64,000 nucleotides of DNA from the NCBI GenBank assembly GCA_947623455.1, contig OX392536.1, positions 34,663,465 to 34,727,464 on the forward strand, in the 5' to 3' direction. Under the pieces are notes generated by a model. The model was not told the DNA's origin and did not search any database. It saw only the letters and a program-made list of their open reading frames with translations. Made by a program: the position numbers and the translations under genes. This document shows, piece by piece, positions 60,655-64,000 of this stretch; the stretch's first letter is position 1; every line of letters starts with the position of its first letter. Source of the stretch: Mimachlamys varia (lineage: Eukaryota; Mollusca; Bivalvia; Pectinida; Pectinidae).

Positions 60655-61835
60655 AGTAGAAGGGGATACAATACGTATCAGTAATGAACCAGTAGTTATG
60701 GGGTACGTATTGGAGTTTATCTGCAATGAACCGGCAGTAATGGGGTACGAACCGGAGTTTATCTGCAATGAACCGGCAGTTATGGGGGTACGTATCGGAG
60801 TTTATCTGCTATGAACCGGCAGTTATCGGGTACGTATCGGGGTTTATCTGCAATGAACCGGTAGTTATGGGGGTACGTATCGGGGTTTTTCTGCAATAAA
60901 CCAGTAGTTATGGGGTACGTAATGGAGTTTATCAGTAATGAACCAATAGGAGTAACGGAGTTCATCTCTAATGAACCAATAAAATAACGGAGTTTATCTC
61001 TAATGAGCCAATAGAGTAACGGAGTTTTTCTCCAATGAACCAATAGAGTAACGAAGTTTATCTCCAGTAAACCAATAGGGGCAAAGGAGTTTACCTCCAA
61101 TGAACCAATAGAGTAACGGAGTTTATCTCTAATGAGCCAATAGGGGTAACGGAGTTTATCTCCAATGAACCAATAGGGGTAACAGAGTTTATCTCCAATG
61201 AACCAATTTGGGTTACGGAGTTTATCTCCAATGAACCAATAGTGTAACGGAGTTTATCTCTAAAGAGTCAATAGGGGTAACGGAGTTTATCTCTAATGAA
61301 CCAATAGGGTAACGGAGTTTATCTCTAATGGACCAATAGAGTAACGGAGTTTATCTCTAATGAGCCAATAGGGGTAACAGAGTTTATCTCCAATGAACCA
61401 ATTTGGGTTACGGAGTTTATCTCCAATGAACCAATAGGGTAACGGAGTTTATCTCTAAAGAGTCAATAGGGGTAACGGAGTTTATCTCTAATGAACCAAT
61501 AGGGGTGACAGAGTTTATTTCTAATGAGCCAATAGGGGTAACAGAGTTTATATCTAATGAGCCAATAGGGGTAACGGAGTTTATCTCTAATAAGTCAATA
61601 GGGTAACGGAGTTTATCTCTAATGAACCAATAGGGGTGACAGAGTTTATCTCTAATGAGCCAATAGGGGTAACGGAGTTTATCTCTAATGAGCCAATAGG
61701 GGAAACGGAGTTTATCTCTAATGAGCCAATAGGAGTAATGGATTTTGTCTCCAATGAGCCAATAGGGTAACGGAGTTTATTTCTAATGAACCAATAGAGT
61801 AACGGAGTTTATCTCCAATGAGCAATAGTGACGTG
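60655..61835. repeat. 33-bp minisatellite, ~35 units
   Basis: Unit ggggtaacggagtttatctc plus taatgaaccaata, 31-33 bp. The left part (60655-60940) is a variant with gtacgtatcggagtttatct and aaccggcagttat. Confidence 0.9.
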
Positions 61836-62484
61836 TTTGCATTAAAACGGTAGTTAGTTGAATCTTTACAACAGTGGCGACTTCGAAGACATGATGATGT
61901 AAACATCAGACATATATTGCCACGTTAGTGCAACCGTTAATAATTAAGATTAGCAGAACACATTAACAACAAAAACGGAAGTTGAAATAATCGAGGGAAT
62001 AAACAACAGCATTCGATCTTGGTATATGTACATATCGTAAGTGCTTTAAGAATCAAATTTGACAGGAATGTTCTTTCGATGATTATGGTTATGAATTAAA
62101 GTACGCTTAAAATACTAACAACAATATAATTCTATCAAGTTTAAGTCTGTGTGGAATTTGTTTGTTTTCGGCGTTTAACTTTACTGTGGATGGTACAAAT
62201 GAAACAGCTATTGAGATTTAAATCTTTACACACAGCTCTTTTATCTTAAGCTATACTTTTGTATCGTTTACTGGACGGAAGTGTCGTCCCGATTATCGAT
62301 TATAATCGAAAATCAATCGATCACACGAATTGTTTGATCGATCGGTTAAATTCTGTCATATCAATTACTTTCTATAAGTTAGGATACTCCAATCAAGCTA
62401 AACAAGTTTGTTGCCATGGTAGTACAAAAGGTTAAATCATATGTTTATTACTGTAGTATCTAAAATGCTGCTTTCCTGATTAGA

Positions 62485-62705
62485 AATAGAGAATATTACA
62501 CGAGTGTCGATGTAATATAGAATTTATTAAACGTGTTCAATAATTTGATATGCCACGAGCCTTTAGGCAAGTGACATATTAACTTATTAACGAGTTTAAT
62601 AGATTTTTATGACGTCACAATGATGTTATTTCACATGTGTACTACTATATTTAAGACATAGCCGTATGACATGGCTTTACGGGTCAGTTATGTGATAACT
62701 ACTGT
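62485..62705 (-). mobile_element. Family-F dispersed repeat, copy 4 (shortened)
   Basis: agagaatattacacgagtgt, aatatgccacgagcctttag and atgacatggctttacgggtc match the reversed family-F blocks of copy 3. Confidence 0.6.
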
Positions 62706-62811
62706 AGATGTTTTATGTTATGCATGTCATACCTAACCTCAGTATACTTTGATAAGCTACAGTTTATCTCTACGTTTCTGTTAAAATTGCCCCGAGGGAC
62801 TTATGATGACT

Positions 62812-63068
62812 CCCCAATATCGTCCATTGGGCGATAACACGACCCTTCATCGATAAAATGTCGAGGATAGCATTGTCCGTACAGGTCTTCAAGGTCACTA
62901 CCCTCGTCTTATATAAAGGAGATGTTTCGGTGGAGTCCGTTGATGAATAGTGAGGGGATTTGACCACAGTAAGTATTGGGCTTAGCTTTGGTCCACTCCG
63001 TGTCTTCGCCAATACGACCGTCGGCCACAGCAACGACTTTTGCATGTACAGGACAACAAAAAAACATC
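62812..63068 (-). pseudogene. Coding-like fragment with one internal stop, unrecognised
   Basis: One minus frame from ATG 63068 reads MFFCCPVHAKVVAVADGRIG ... PSLFINGLHRNISFI, a TAA, and then continues in the same frame DEGSDLEDLYGQCYPRHFID ... PMDDIGESS to a stop. The acidic, non-repetitive composition looks protein-derived. No family recognised; another frame is also open here, so it may be chance. Confidence 0.25.
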
Positions 63069-63228
63069 ATATTACCTAATTTATGTTTTTAAAATTGTCT
63101 GAAATTGAATTTTGCTTCCTAAAGGATCCTTGTCCATTGCAATCCAAACATTATAAAATTATATTGCGTTTTCTTGTGCATATACAGTTATCTCCCCTTT
63201 GTTGCCTTTTGAAAATAATTGATCATAC

Positions 63229-63382
63229 ACAGTTGCTTGAGTTTCTGTCAGTTTATAAAAACATGTATATATATATGGAGCAGCGACCCATTACAAAATG
63301 TACTGGTACTTTAATGGGAGGCTCATTTCACACATATATTTACATGTATTATTTACTGACAGAAACTCAAGCAACTGTGGAT
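63229..63382. repeat. Foldback element, ~150 bp
   Basis: acagttgcttgagtttctgt / acagaaactcaagcaactgt are exact inverted arms around a ~90-bp centre. Confidence 0.75.
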
Positions 63383-63479
63383 CAGGTAGCGTTGTCGGGT
63401 AGAGCGATGGTACATGTATACATGTACACTGGATTTAAAATTGAAGTCCGGTTACGTAAATTTTGACACCAAGAACACT

Positions 63480-64000
63480 ATCGCCCATTTCTTTTATTAT
63501 TTATTTTACTCTTATATTGTTGTTGATTTTGTCTACCTTACTTTTTAAAGAATGTGCCGCGGTGTGATTTCCTTTCCAGAAATAATTTATCAGTTAGCAT
63601 GTATTGGTGCAAATGTCCTTACCATGCGTGTTTAAGTGGTCTGAGCGTCCTTACAATGTGTGTTTATATGAAGTGGTGCACGGGTCCTTTAATTGGATCT
63701 GAAAGTCAGAATTTAGCTCAATGTTTTTAGATCAATGTTTTTGTACTCTAAATGATTTTTTTTTTTTTACTTTGAATTTGCTTATTTAGTAAAATTTAAT
63801 CTGTATTTTATTTTATTTTCAATGTAAATCTAGGCATTCTTCTCGCCGTACTACGGTATGTCCAGGCTTTGATTTAGCCTGACACATAGCCCCGTACTTA
63901 TAGAAGTTTAAATGCCACACCTTCAAGGCCACAGATATTCGTGTGAATCACACCAATGATCGCTCTTATCAAGTGATGTCTTTGAAATAGTCAGTGACAT
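63480..64000. other. Right edge of window, nothing recognised
   Basis: AT-rich, with a poly-T run near 63750; no supported gene. Confidence 0.4.

Noticed and set aside
60780..61906. Minus-strand frames over the 33-bp array
   Set aside because: Minisatellite translation.
63083..63466. 127-codon + strand frame
   Set aside because: Overlaps a foldback element and AT-rich DNA; no domain or splice support.

Overview
This is eukaryotic nuclear DNA: AT-rich, with interrupted genes carrying GT-AG introns, truncated LINE retrotransposons, tRNA-derived SINE pieces, foldback elements and an unusual load of minisatellites. Gene content (an SLC23-type permease and an SH3BP2-type adaptor), SINE style and repeat load suggest a lophotrochozoan, most likely a bivalve or other mollusc. 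The clade is inference; no species-level marker was recognised.

Layout. 1-4747: intergenic, with a degenerate ~120-bp tandem array, hairpin elements and three short minisatellites. 4748-7116: a 5'-truncated non-LTR retrotransposon on the + strand (RT open for 564 codons), flanked by a 277-bp direct repeat and inserted into an older antisense LINE (about 4400-7386). 7387-14990: mostly unassigned, with a 400-bp foldback element and a few weak coding-like stretches. 14995-31186: a minus-strand gene of 12 coding exons whose splice phases all agree (1122 nt, 373 aa), encoding a PH - Tyr/Pro-rich linker - SH2 adaptor that matches SH3BP2 (3BP2). 31187-38751: intergenic between two divergent genes, with a possible upstream 5' exon of SH3BP2 near 33.7 kb. 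38752-55401: a plus-strand gene of 11 coding exons, all phases consistent (1782 nt, 593 aa), encoding an SLC23 nucleobase/ascorbate transporter. 55402-64000: intergenic, with a 33-bp minisatellite, SINE-like pieces and dispersed repeats.

The main theme is minisatellites in and around the two genes. SH3BP2-like intron 7 holds a 2.5-kb array of 32 bp and intron 11 a 1.9-kb array of 42 bp. Its last exon runs into an array (~55-68 bp units) that repeats its own 3' coding end and stop codon. SLC23-like intron 8 holds about 3.2 kb of a 39-bp array with higher-order structure, interrupted by two insertions. Its exon 2/intron 2 junction is itself amplified as exactly ten 39-bp units, nine of them keeping a GT donor. 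These two exon-edge arrays are the most interesting observations. The long open frames over the arrays are repeat artefacts, not genes. No operon, CRISPR, rRNA or functional tRNA was found. All exon calls come from reading splice sites and remembered family sequence; no alignment or transcript data were available.
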